A DNA stretch of 64,000 nt from Lindgomyces ingoldianus (Eukaryota > Ascomycota > Dothideomycetes > Pleosporales > Lindgomycetaceae): contig NW_022985170.1 in NCBI RefSeq assembly GCF_010093535.1, positions 224,226-288,225 of the forward strand. The letters run 5' to 3'. The translations under genes and the position numbers were made by a program. This document shows positions 38,231 to 48,729 of the stretch, one piece after another (the first letter of the stretch is position 1; every line of letters starts with the position of its first letter). The notes beneath the pieces are model-generated. The model had not been told where the DNA came from and made no database searches. It saw nothing but the letters and a program-made list of their open reading frames with translations.

Positions 38231-38851
38231 ATGACGGGGGGCAAGTACCAGCCGCTCACGCTGACCCCGATCAACTTCTCGCTAACGGAGGGCACGTCGA
38301 TTCCTGCGCCGCTCGACTCTCCACCAGATACACCACGCCCTCCCACGCCTGGCAAGGGACCGCTCTCCTCGCACCCGACACCCAACTCTGCGACGTTTCC
38401 CCCGTCGGCAGACTCGCCACCGCCGAAAGAGTCAACCGACTCGACTGCGGACTCGCACCTCCAGAAGACGGTCACCAGCGATGGAACCAGCAGCACGCTA
38501 TCCCCGACAAGCCCGTCCTCAAAGCGACCGTCGTCGGTGCGCAAGTTCCTCGGGCTGCGCACGTTGTCGTCGTCCGACAGCCTCAAGTCGGACCGGCCGG
38601 GATCACCGGCAACAGTAGACAGCAAGCCGAGTCTGAGTCGGAAAAAGAGCGGCAGCTGGTTCGGCAAGAGGAAGAGCACCATGATGTTCGGGTCTGTCCC
38701 GGAAGGGAAAGAGAACGCCGCGCCCCAGACGAACGGCAAGCCGGGGAGGAAGGGGCCACCGCCGCCCGCTCTGCCGGAGCTCAAGACTTTCGGGGTGAGC
38801 GACGAAGCCGTCAGCCTGGGAGCAGAGGACTTGTTCAAGAACATAAAATAA
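38231..38851 (+). CDS. Small Ser/Pro-rich basic protein, function unknown
   Basis: Single exon, 206 residues, starting at the ATG in CACCATGACGG. The N-terminal half is disordered and rich in Pro/Ser/Thr (PLDSPPDTPRPPTPGKGPLS). The centre has two basic patches that look like conserved linear motifs, KRPSSVRKFLGLRTLSSSDS and SRKKSGSWFGKRKS. The C-terminus (PPPALPELKTFGVSDEAVSL, then ending DLFKNIK) is less repetitive and may be a short helix. The patterned basic motifs and clean flanks argue for a real gene of a type common in filamentous ascomycetes, but I cannot assign a role. Phosphorylation-dependent regulation is plausible given the Ser-rich basic context. Confidence 0.7.
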   Translation: MTGGKYQPLTLTPINFSLTEGTSIPAPLDSPPDTPRPPTPGKGPLSSHPTPNSATFPPSADSPPPKESTDSTADSHLQKTVTSDGTSSTLSPTSPSSKRPSSVRKFLGLRTLSSSDSLKSDRPGSPATVDSKPSLSRKKSGSWFGKRKSTMMFGSVPEGKENAAPQTNGKPGRKGPPPPALPELKTFGVSDEAVSLGAEDLFKNIK

Positions 38852-39515
38852 GCACGAGGACGACGAAACCAGGGCGATGTCTTTTTATGACGGATTCAGA
38901 GCGGATTGGGGTTTAATTTTCACGATTGTTTCATTGGGGACAGGAGCGTGAGGGATTGCGGATTCTGTTCATTTATTTTGCATACACGATACCCCCCAGT
39001 CGGAGAGCGCAGGACGGCGGGAGTGGACTTGGTTGGAAGTGCAAATGTCTTTGGATAAGATGTGTCATGGCCGAGTGGGAGTCGGAAGGACGCAGCGACT
39101 GGGGATGAGGCGGAGAAGACTGGAGCAGTGTTGAATATTTTGCGGACATTCCCTCTTCTTGTACATTGATCTTCCCCTGCCAGACTTGGTTTGGATCTTG
39201 CAGAGCAGCTGTATTGAGACATCTCATTTGCCCACTTGTGCACGCCTCTGCTGGCACTCTCGCTGAGGTCAACAACGATGGTGAAGAAGGTGGCGTGGCC
39301 AATCAGCGTGTGCGTTGCCATGGCACTATCGCCGGATGCGGCGGTGGCGGAACAACAACAACAAACAGGCCCGCACCGCAACATCAACAACGTCAGTCCA
39401 TCGATCGTATCTGCATCCGACATCCCGCGTATTCTTCGAACTGCACATTCTACCATATAATTCACCGCAGTAACTCTTACTGTTGCTCCTCTCCCTCACA
39501 CTCCCCCCACGCCAA
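38852..39515. other. Intergenic, NDC80 promoter
   Basis: Only short ORFs on both strands; a CAACAACAACAACAA tract lies near 39352-39366. Confidence 0.55.
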
Positions 39516-41996
39516 ATGGCCCAGGAACAGGGCATTTTCTCAGTGCGCCGCCCGCGCGAGGTAAGTGTGGTGTCGCGCGCAGCTTCCTAGCTAGTTGTTT
39601 CGTCGCGTTCGACCTGCCATGTTAACTTTTTCGCGCAGACGTTGGGCGCAATGAACAACAACATTTCTGCCATCCCAATGCCCTCATCCGCTATGAAGCG
39701 CTCGAGTTCCATCTCGAACATGCAACAGGTTGCCGGCGCCTTCACCTCAAACCATGCGCGCTCGACATCCGGCTCCCGCATGTCGCTTGCCCCAGGCCGC
39801 CCAAACCAGCCCATCTTCCAGCGCTCCTCCTCAGGTAACAACCTCGCCGATCTGGGCTTCCAGTCTGTTCACCGCAATTCGACGAGCAACATGTTTGGCG
39901 CAAGCAGTGCCGGCGGTGGCAGAAAGAGCTTTGCCCCAGGCTCCATCTTCCAGACGCCCGCGTCTGCACAGAGTCTCGAACAGAGCACTCAGCGTCGAAG
40001 CAGCGTTTTCAAGGCACGACCCTCCCACGGCTCCGGCTCCACGGGCATAAAACAGTCTTTCTTCGCAACCGCACCTCTGCCCGCGGCCCCCCCAGTCGAT
40101 CCGCGACGCCTCAAAGATGCCAGCACTCGAGCTCAAATGGCGCAAGAACTAATGGAGTATTTGACCCATAACAACTTCGAGATGGAGTCGAAACACTCTC
40201 TCTCAAACAAGTCGATGACCTCACCCACCCAGAAAGACTTCAACTGCATGTTCCAGTGGCTCTATCACCGCATCGACCCTTCTTATCGCTTCCAGAAGTC
40301 CATCGACCAAGAGGTTCCGATTCTGCTCAAGCAGATGCGCTATCCGTTTGAGAAGTCGATTATGAAGTCTCAAATTGCGGCCGTAGGCGGCAACAACTGG
40401 TCCACCTTTCTGGGTTTGCTTCACTGGATGATGCAGCTCGCGCGCATGATGGACTCGTATGAAGTAGGATCCTACGACGATGCGTGCTTTGATGCTGGAC
40501 ACGACGTTTCTGGTGATCGCATTATATTCGACTTCTTATCTGACGCCTACCGTACGTGGTTATCCGCAGAAGATGAGGACGAGGATGAAGAGGCGCAAGC
40601 CCGTCTCGTGCAGCCGCACGTAGAAGTCATGGCTGCACGTTTTGACCAGAACAATGCGCAACATCTCGAACAGGTTAAGATTCTAGAAGCAGAGCACAAG
40701 AACTTGGAGGACCAGATCGAGGAATTGGGGAAGTCTGGCCCAAGGATTGCGAAACTGGAAGAGCAGATCAAAATTCTGGAGGAGGACCGCGTGAAATTCG
40801 AGAACTACAACAATTCTATGGACGCTAAGGTGAAAAAATATACCGACCGATGCGTTTTCTTGGAGAAATCTATTCAGGAGATAGAAGCCGAGCTCGAGGC
40901 AGGCGAACGTGAGCGACAGGAGCTGCAGGACATTGTTGATAGCAGAGGTATGACAACCTCTGACATCGACCGCATGGCCTCAGAGAAGGAGCGCCTCGAG
41001 AAGTCTCTTGAGACTGCATTCACACGCATGGAGGAGTCGAAGAAACGCGTCGCCGAGAAAGAATTAGCAGCGTCCCGCAAACTAGATGAACTTGAACAGA
41101 CAGTCGAGAAATACAACAACCTAGGCTACCAGATTGGCGTCATCCCTTCCACGGCCGCCAATGCAAAAGACTTGGATTACGAACTCCTCATCACGATTCA
41201 TGACACGCCCAACTTCTCTAGCTCTCAAATGGGCTCGTCAACACAAGAGTCTGGCGACCGTCTCGTTCAAGATGCTGGAACAGGCTACTCTCCACACCAC
41301 CTCCTGAACCTTGACCTCCGCGGCACCGTCAAGACAAACATCCTCTCTCTCCGCAAAGAAATCGCCGAGCGGCGCAATGCGTCACTCGAAGCTGATATGA
41401 ACAACCACGATCTCCTCGACAAGATCAAGGAAGCCATGGATGACAAGCAAGGCGAGGTCGAGGCTCTGGGTCATCGCGTTGCGCAAGCAGAAGAGGAACT
41501 CGACAAGCTAAGAGAGATAACTAGTACGCAAAAGACGGCGAGTGATGCGCAGATTGAGAAGATGGAGAAGGAATTGAGCAGGATGAGGGCGAATTTAGGC
41601 GAAAGTGTGCAGTTGATGGTGCAGAGGGAAATGGCGGTTAATATTGAGTGAGTCTTTTCTGATCGAGGTTATGCTATCCTATATCATCTCCAAGCTCTTA
41701 CCAACACAAGCCTAATATTGTGTTGCGAGAGAGGAGGGGAGCAGAGATGACGGTGTGAAGGATTCTGCACAAATGCTAATGTACGAGCTAGGTACGAGCA
41801 ACTCACCCTACGCGCAAATTCGCTCCGCGAAGAACTCCACACGGAAATCGAGCGCATGCTCGATGACATCGTTAGGTTCAAACTACATATTCAACGCAGT
41901 TTAGAAGAGTATGAAGTTTTCATTGCGGATGAGGTCGAGAGGAGTTGTGAAGAGCAGGATTTGTTAGGTGATGCTGAGGAGGTGGTGGAGGCTTAG
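39516..41996 (+). CDS. NDC80: Kinetochore protein Ndc80/Hec1
   Basis: Microtubule-binding subunit of the Ndc80 kinetochore complex. Three exons: 39516-39560, 39639-41647 and 41792-41996, giving 752 residues. Exon 1 encodes [15 protein letters not shown], matching the fungal Ndc80 N-terminus, and continues as [16 protein letters not shown] long basic Ser-rich tail (Aurora-type target region) precedes the calponin-homology-like domain (about residues 145-290; [20 protein letters not shown], then [15 protein letters not shown]). The rest is coiled coil (about 320-730), with the loop break around residue 500. The last exon ([20 protein letters not shown] and onward) ends the Spc24/Spc25-binding coiled coil and is needed because exon 2 stops soon after its GTGAGT donor. 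Confidence 0.95.
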
Positions 41997-42606
41997 CCTT
42001 TCCACGGAATGGAATGGAATGGCATGAGAATTCTATTTTGCATAAGTAGAGTAATGATGATACCATGATTGGAGTTTGGGTGTTGGTTAGGTTGGCTTGG
42101 GGGGGCCCTTGGATTGGATGGATGGGATGTCATGGAACAATGATCTAGTTGCTGTCTGCTTGTCTTTATTCATCTCCCTTTCCACCAAATACTATAGGGT
42201 AGGATCTCGAGTGCATCGAGTGGAGGCGTTGAACGGCTGGGGCTGGATGTACGCTTGATGGATGGATGGATGATTGGATACTCCAAGTGATACCTATTGG
42301 CCCATTTCATTTAGACTGAATGTAATACGTGTTTGCTTTTTCTCTTTTCATGGCGACTCTCTTTCCATTTGATAGTATGTAAATAGCAGGAGTCATGTGT
42401 GTCCCGTCTGTTGCTGGTCGTAGCCCACCGAAAGCTGTTTGTAGTCGTGACACTGTACATGGAAATGCGCCTTGAATACATCAGACACGCGAAGCAACGT
42501 TTCAGCCATTGGTTGTTCTTATAGCATAGGAGAAGGAAGGTATATGGCTATGGAGGCTAGAGGTTATATTTAAAAAAGTACGATGGTAGCTGCCTTGTAC
42601 GCCTAT

Positions 42607-42629
42607 ACTACTACTACTACTACTACTAC
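42607..42629. repeat. ACT trinucleotide microsatellite
   Basis: About seven to eight uninterrupted ACT units in a non-coding region. Confidence 0.85.
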
Positions 42630-42705
42630 CTGTATCCTCTACACATAGCTCTAGTAGTGGTATGAGCTATCACTGAGATATAAACGTGAGTTATATATCC
42701 TACGT

Positions 42706-43027
42706 GAGCTGATTAGGCGGCAGGATATGGATATTGAGCGTCCAACTCAGTTTATTGGGAGAGCCTCGGCTATGGCTAATCTTAACGAAATCTACACTCG
42801 TGCGCTTCGAGAGGTGACTACAGTTGTACAGGCGCGTCTGCAGCGACAACAAGCACCTCAGAGGCACGTATAGAAGGGTGGCGTACTTACAGCCGCAAAA
42901 GTTCGCGCTGCAGCTAGTACTAGGGCTAAAGCTGAGGCTTAAAGGGCTTCGAGGGGGGCGGCAGCACAGTATAAGAAGGACCTTCAAACCACTACCAACG
43001 GCCCCTCAGAGCCAGGAGGCGGGCTAA
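42706..43027 (+). pseudogene. Degenerate coding relic, possibly transposon-derived
   Basis: The plus strand reads RRQDMDIERPTQFIGRASAM, then ANLNEIYTRALREVTTVVQA and RLQRQQAPQRHV before a stop. It continues after stops with Ala/Arg/Lys-rich sequence in the same and neighbouring frames. The stretch has a coding-like composition, unlike its surroundings, but no start, no family I can name and several stops. It could be the C-terminal part of an old transposase or gag-like ORF. Confidence 0.35.
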
Positions 43028-44043
43028 AATACATCTCAGGACCTGTTCAGGAATACGACACTGAGCGACTATCTATAATTTTTATGTATTTCCCAAGGTT
43101 GATGTAGCAATTAAGTCCTATAGATAAACTCTCATATAAATTTGGCGTTGGGCTGTCAGGTTACGTTGAGCTGTCTAGGGCTAGTAATCCTACGAAAAGC
43201 GAACATACATTGGTCAGTTCCAGTGCATGTGATCCTCGGTAGGTAGGGCAATGATTGTATGCCAAGCCTACCTCTGACATTTCATCTCCGCATCAATTTT
43301 ACACTTCCCCATTCTTCAGTTTGCTTAGCCTTGTACTAACGTTACATCATTTTACCCTGTATACCTTCTAAATCAGCGCTCTCCATTAAGTCTTAGGCCA
43401 ATGCTATCTCGAGAAACTTACTTAGGCACCCACTAGATTCGGTATGCTCGCAACGTTCAGGGCTAAAACACTATGAACATAAGCTTCGCTACCGCATTTT
43501 TTCCTCCATTACCAGGTTCATAAGTTAATCGCCAACCCTGACAATATGTCAGACCACGAGTTGAAATGATTATGAGATCTTATCTGCATTTCCCCCGTTG
43601 GGCGACCAAAGTCTCTCGCACGATACTATGCTTCATTTTGTCAAGCTCCTCGTACCACCGACTTTCTTTGTTAATTTAAAGTCGGCCGGGAGTAGAATGT
43701 GGCCAACACTTGGCGGGCGTTATCTTACAATATTGGTTTCTTTTACCTACCGACTGTGGGCAGTAAGATCCCAGAAGCCTCTAGCTGAACGCAAGTTCAG
43801 CTCAGTGTGGTACCTGGTCCTAAACTCACGATCTTCGTTGAACCGAACTAGCACCCTCTTTGAGTAACTGCATATACGAGTCAATAATGTTGGAATACGC
43901 CCCATAAGTCACGATTCCAACAGGAACAGACGTCCAGAGCATGTATAAGAAGACAGAGATATCTCTCGAGTGGTTTCTTCATCGCACCATCCTTCTGCAA
44001 CCATCTTTCAGTCTTCTACAAGCAAATCTCCAATCCTGTCACC

Positions 44044-44703
44044 ATGAAATTCTTCACTATCGCCTCCGGCCTTGTTGCGGCAGTCTCTGCCATCGATATC
44101 CGCCTGCGATCAGGAGGCGGTTGCACGGGGACATATGTTGCATGCGTCGGCATAAACCCCAACACTTGCTGCTCCAATGGTGGTACAGCCTTTATTGCTG
44201 TTGGCGCCGTCGCCATCCCGTCCAACTGGAGGATCGAGCTCAGGACCTACCAAAACGGTGGCTGCAATACCTTGAGAGGCATCCAAGGTTCCGGTGGAGT
44301 CACGAACATGTGTATCAGCGAGAACGATGGCATTGCTCGCCTCACCGGGGGTGGTTGGAACTTTTCTAGCAAGAAGAGAAATGCGGGCGCCGCGGCCTGC
44401 TCGACTACTGGGTGCACCTCCACCGTGAAGCCAGATATCTTAGTTTTGGAAGATGAGACAACTACCTTCGCTATTGCGGAGATGGAGGAATCACTGCTCA
44501 ATGTCTTGTAAGCGGGCTTTTCTTATAACGAGTGACTCAGTAGTCCTACCCGACCCCGCCCTCTCCCTCCCTTTCCCACATTTTCCTCATATTTAAGACA
44601 AACCGCTGACCACACCGTTACATCCAGGATGGACTATGCTATTAATGGAACCCAAGCCGCAGATCTCCCGCAGGTGTACGAGCCATACAAGATTGAAACC
44701 TAG
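44044..44703 (+). CDS. Small cysteine-rich secreted protein
   Basis: Two exons, 44044-44507 and 44628-44703; intron 44508-44627 (GTAAGC...CCAG) gives 179 residues. A signal peptide (FFTIASGLVAAVSA) is followed by a compact domain with eight cysteines, including ACVGINPNTCCSNGG, GGCNTLRG and CSTTGC, likely forming disulphides. The C-terminus is acidic, then DYAINGTQAADLPQVYEPYK. Without the second exon the frame stops just after the donor site. Such proteins are common in the fungal secretome and some act at host interfaces; a role here is unknown. It sits isolated between repeat-like, gene-poor stretches, a typical setting for fast-evolving secreted proteins. No family recognised. Confidence 0.78.
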
Positions 44704-45934
44704 ATGGGATTGGGAATCGTGAAGGCATATGAAGCTGTGAGGTTTCATGTACACAAAGGGGTTAAAGTGGTTTTCTGCACGCTATCTCAGTGGGTGGCGA
44801 CATAGCGTGATCTCATTTGTATCTCAGGGGTCTGTGTTTGTGCGTTAGGTGGGAACGGAGGTTGGGCTGATTGTGGTTTACCTCTTCTGCTAGTATAGGG
44901 AGCAGCGGAAACAATCTTAAGAGGAGATGATGTAGGAGTATATATAATATACAATAGTATAGTGTTGTTAAAAACTACTTATACTACTTAGTCTATGCAA
45001 AGAAAGACTAAAACGTTAATTACAACCCTCCTAATAATAGTCTAGATTAAGACTATATACATAGGTTCTGACTGTGCTGTCTGTCGCGTCCGTCGTGACT
45101 GTAGGTTTAGAGACTGCGGTCTCTGCGGTTATTACGGTCATTGCGGTTAACCTGCTAAGACGTTGCTCCAATCCGGCGCCTTCCGGAGAGGTCACGTGAT
45201 TCTGCATTTGTGCGTCCAAGAAGAAGCTCCACCACTGATTATTGTATAATCCAGTGGCTGCCCGACACTCGCTTATGGTCCACTCAGGGACCGTAACACT
45301 TAGCAAAGTAGCTAGCCTACCTATAAGGTATGTTACATTATTAAAGTCTATACTATTAAAGAAAAGCCTTTTTAAAACTATATTAACTACTAGTCTGCTA
45401 TTTAGCTTAAAGTAGAAAAATAAACACAGCTAATATAGAATGCATACACTATCTAAACTGAGTGTTCTAGCTAGTTCTAGTCTGTAGTTAGAATATGCAA
45501 GCGGTTTTATACTGCTGCTAGCAGAAATTACAGCGATATTATCACTGCTAATAGATAGATATAACAAAACTCTAACTAAAACACCACAGTTATATTGCCT
45601 AGCAACTTTACTATTAGTAGTATGGCTATTTGTAACTAGGTAAGTACGCTAGAGTATAGAAAGCCGATCAGTTGGACGGAATCTCGCTATTCATAAATCT
45701 AAAAACATGGTGCACGCACGCAAGCAAGCAACATAACAGATAGACAGCACTCAATACATCCTAGCTACCGCCGTGCCTAATATATATCTATCCATCTTCT
45801 AGGCCTTAAAAAAGCCGGTAGGCGGCCTTCAGCTTCAGCATTCCCCGACCGAAAAAGGAGACAGACCGAGATTGTTCGCATGCATGCAAAGGAATTTCAA
45901 AGAGGTACACATCACACAAATTCGGGAGGAATGT
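44704..45934. repeat. AT-rich, RIP-like island with a GC-richer core
   Basis: From about 44930 to 45660 the DNA is very AT-rich with abundant TA steps and stops in all frames. It is interrupted by a GC-richer block at 45050-45310 whose minus strand is open (EWTISECRAATGLYNNQWWS and onward, 91 codons at most). This pattern suggests an old repeat mutated by RIP with a partly spared coding core. No terminal repeats were found. ACGC/AAGC microrepeats lie near 45712-45730. Confidence 0.5.
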
Positions 45935-47553
45935 TCAGATGCCAAGAGTGAATTCGACACCGACGTCAATATCGCGAGCCATTTTGACGACCTTCGAGAA
46001 CTGGACGGATTTCTCGGCGGCGGACTGGAGGTCGTCAATGGAGAAGATTTTGAGGCCGGATTCGTTGATCTAGAGTTAGGTTGCATTGTTAGCTCTCAGA
46101 GATTTGACTGCAACACAAGAATTCTGGTGTGGTGAGGTGCGAAGGGTGGATGGAGGGGGTTCTTTACCAGTTTGTGTGCTTGCTCCATGTTGGTGCCCTG
46201 CAAACGTGCGATTACTGGAGTCCTCAAATTCATGCTTTCGACTACAGAGATCAGCCCCTTGGCAATAGCATCGCATCTAACGATGCCTCCGAAGATGTTG
46301 ACGAAGATGGCGGTGACTTTGGGGTCGCTGGTGATGAGGTCGAAAGCCTGCTTGATAGCCTCGGGAGTGGCTCCACCGCCCACGTCCAAGAAGTTCGCTG
46401 GTTGCCCGCCATTCAGTTTGATGATGTCCATTGTGGCCATGGCCAAACCGGCGCCGTTGACAAGACATCCAATATCACCGTCTAACTTAATGAAGTTCAG
46501 GCCCCACTCGCCGGCCTTGACTTCATCGGCGTCTTCCTGCGTAATATCTCTCCAGCTGAAGACCTCCTTTTGGCGGAACTCGGCGTTGTCGTCGAAGTTA
46601 AGTTTGGCGTCCATAGCAAGAACCTGGTGGTCCGTCGTCTCGGATAGAGGATTGATCTCAATTTGCGTAGCATCGCGCTCCATGAAGACCTTGTAAAGCT
46701 TCTGGATCGTGTCCTTGGCATCCTCAATGCACTGCTCCGAGAACCCGAGCTCCGTCGCGATGTTGCGAGCCATGTCATCGGTCACGCCCTTGTGGATATC
46801 CACATATGTCGTGATTATGGCCTCCGGGTGTTCCTTGGCCACGGTTTCAATGTCCATGCCACCTTGTGATGAAGCAACGATGACAGGGCCTTGCGATGCT
46901 CGGTCCATGAGGACGGCGAGATAGAACTCCCGGCGTGCGAATTTGCGCTCGACGATGTAAACGGCGTTGCAGAGCCGGCCGGCGGCTCCGGTCTGTTTGG
47001 TGATGAGCTTGTGGCCGATCATTTGGTCGGCGAGGATTGAGGCTTCCCGGGGGCTGTAGACAACTCTGACGCCGCCCTTGAAGCCATTGTCGAAGGTTCC
47101 CTTCCCGCGGCCGCCTGCGAGCACCTGGGCCTTGATCACCATGTCGTCTCCGCCTGCGCCCTGTTAGCCAACCCTCGCTCCAATTTCAATTGGTTTAGGG
47201 AAGGCATACCAATCCCTTTAGCCACCTTCTCTGCCTCCTCCGCGTTCGTAGCAACGCTGCCGCTAGGAACCCCAATGCCGTACTGCATCACATATCAGCA
47301 TCCAGGACTATGAAATTGTGCATGGCTGAGAAGGGCTTCGTACCGTCTTCAGCAGGCTCGCAGACCTGTATTCGTGTATTGACAGCGCACGACTCTGCTG
47401 TACCACAGAGCGCTTCAGTGGCTTCTCCTGCGTCCCGTCAATATACAAGCTTAATTGGGGTGGGCTCTGGCGTCAGAGGCGCTCGGAGTGGGGACCTACC
47501 GCGGTAGCTCGGAGGGCGCTGGCCAGCGACCGGCAGCGGGCGAGCTTGTACAT
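45935..47553 (-). CDS. LSC2: Succinate-CoA ligase beta subunit, mitochondrial
   Basis: TCA-cycle enzyme interconverting succinyl-CoA and succinate with nucleotide phosphorylation. Five exons: 47553-47500, 47427-47344, 47282-47210, 47153-46168 and 46069-45935, giving 443 residues. Exon 1 encodes a basic presequence (MYKLARCRSLASALRATA); mature sequence begins around RALSIHEYRSASLLKTYGIG. The ATP-grasp domain follows with VIKAQVLAGGRGKGTFDNGF, GAAGRLCNAVYIVERKFARR and MERDATQIEINPLSET. The C-terminal ligase domain has NFLDVGGGATPEAIKQAF and NIFGGIVRCDAIAKG. For intron 3 the second CAG (ending 47154) is the in-frame acceptor, giving KGIGGDDMVIKAQ. It is divergent, 228 bp from a DUF3245-like gene. 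Confidence 0.96.
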
Positions 47554-47781
47554 TGTGCGTATGAAATGGAAAGAGAGGTGCGGTTGGTGGGAGTGCGAGC
47601 TGATGCAGAGCGAGCTTGCCGTCGTCCACTATCTTGCCGTGGTCGAAGTTGCGGAGGTGCCAAGACTTGCCGAGGATTTTCCGGGTGTGAGCGAGAAAAA
47701 AGTCGGTTTGGCGTTTTTAATATCAACACGCCCAATGCCTGATTAATCGCGCGAGATTGTGTGCAGAGTTTAATCGCGGCC
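47554..47781. promoter_or_regulatory. Short divergent promoter, LSC2 / DUF3245-like gene
   Basis: 228 bp between two divergent start codons; both promoters must lie here or overlap the genes. Confidence 0.6.
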
Positions 47782-48427
47782 ATGGTGAAGCGGAATAGCG
47801 ACGGTGATGTCCTGCTCAGTAGGCTCAGCATTGGGCTCGCAAAGAGTCAGAGGCTTCTGGCGTCTCTGCCGTTGGGGAGCGGGCTGCAGTCCGAGGGGCA
47901 TCTTGAGGAGCGCGAGCTAGATGACATCGCGGATGACATCCAGGGCCCTGAGCAGTACGTCACAGACTCCTCGCACTCCCCGTGGCACGTCTAAACCGCC
48001 CGTCTCTAGGACCGGGCTAGGAGCCGCTGTTCCAGCCCATATCCAGGACGGGAGCTTCACGCGCAGACCCCCCACTTCAGACCACAGACTCCTGGAGCAG
48101 TTAATCGGGAAAGGGGCTGCCAAGGCACATGTAGCTTCAAAGCAGGCGCCCAGAGACAAGTCCAGGCCCCAAAAGCTCAGTAAACAGTCTCCGGCGGTGA
48201 AGCACGAACAGAGCGAGGAGGAGGGAGAGGGAAGGGCGTCTGCGTTCCGATCGAAGAGACAGAAGCCGAGCAAGGCACCAACGAAGAGCCCAGGGGAGAC
48301 GCCAGAAGAAGATGGACATGCTAAAGTAAAAACCAGTGCAAGTGTTCGTCTTACAAGGCCGAAGTCTGGGAGCTATCTGGACGATATCCTAGCTGAGCGC
48401 TCCGAGAAAAAGAAGAAGAAGCAGTAG
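47782..48427 (+). CDS. DUF3245-like conserved fungal protein
   Basis: Two exons, 47782-47954 and 48010-48427, joined by a 55-bp intron (GTACGT...CTCTAG), giving 196 residues. The N-terminal block KRNSDGDVLLSRLSIGLAKS and the motif DGSFTRRPPTSDHRLLEQLI, followed by GKGAAKAH, are conserved-looking. The C-terminus is basic and ends with RPKSGSYLDDILAERSEKKK, typical of the DUF3245 family as I remember it. The two halves lie in different frames and only make sense spliced. Composition (Lys/Arg/Ser-rich with a nuclear-localisation-like tail) suggests a nuclear or nucleolar protein; the function is unknown. The family label is from memory of its C-terminal signature. Confidence 0.75.
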
Positions 48428-48729
48428 TAGAAACAGAATAGAGACACGACGGCGAGTATTTCATCATGAAGAAGTATCCCGGCACGTTTGTACGCGGCCA
48501 ACAGCAGCTAGACGTGATACACATATCTCCTGATACACTAAGTCTTACCCCTGCTAATACGCTCAAAAGTCTGAACAACATACCTCCTGCTCCCAGGAGT
48601 GCCCTGATTCCCGTGAGTATTTCAGTGTCAGCCCCGAGATTTCCCCGAAAGAGACTGCTTTGGAGAACCGTTCTGGTGGGAAGCTAGAAAAGGCACAGGC
48701 TCTTCACAATCAAGCAAACCTCCGCCAAT
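48428..48729. other. Convergent intergenic
   Basis: Nothing supported beyond 3' ends of both flanking genes. Confidence 0.6.

Larger units (their letters stand above)
41997..44043. other. Gene-poor interval with simple repeats and a coding relic
   Basis: 2 kb without an intact gene. It holds a (GGAAT)3 tract at about 42007-42022, GGAT repeats near 42258, an ACT microsatellite near 42607-42629 and the relic at 42706-43027. The rest is unremarkable. Confidence 0.5.

Noticed and set aside
37545..38234. 229-codon plus-strand ORF between ISN1 and the Ser/Pro-rich gene
   Set aside because: It overlaps both flanking genes, has Arg/Cys/Ser-rich composition typical of GC-rich noncoding frames, and shows no domain or signal.
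40547..41119. Ser-rich minus-strand ORFs in NDC80
   Set aside because: They are antisense shadows of Glu/Lys-rich coiled-coil codons.
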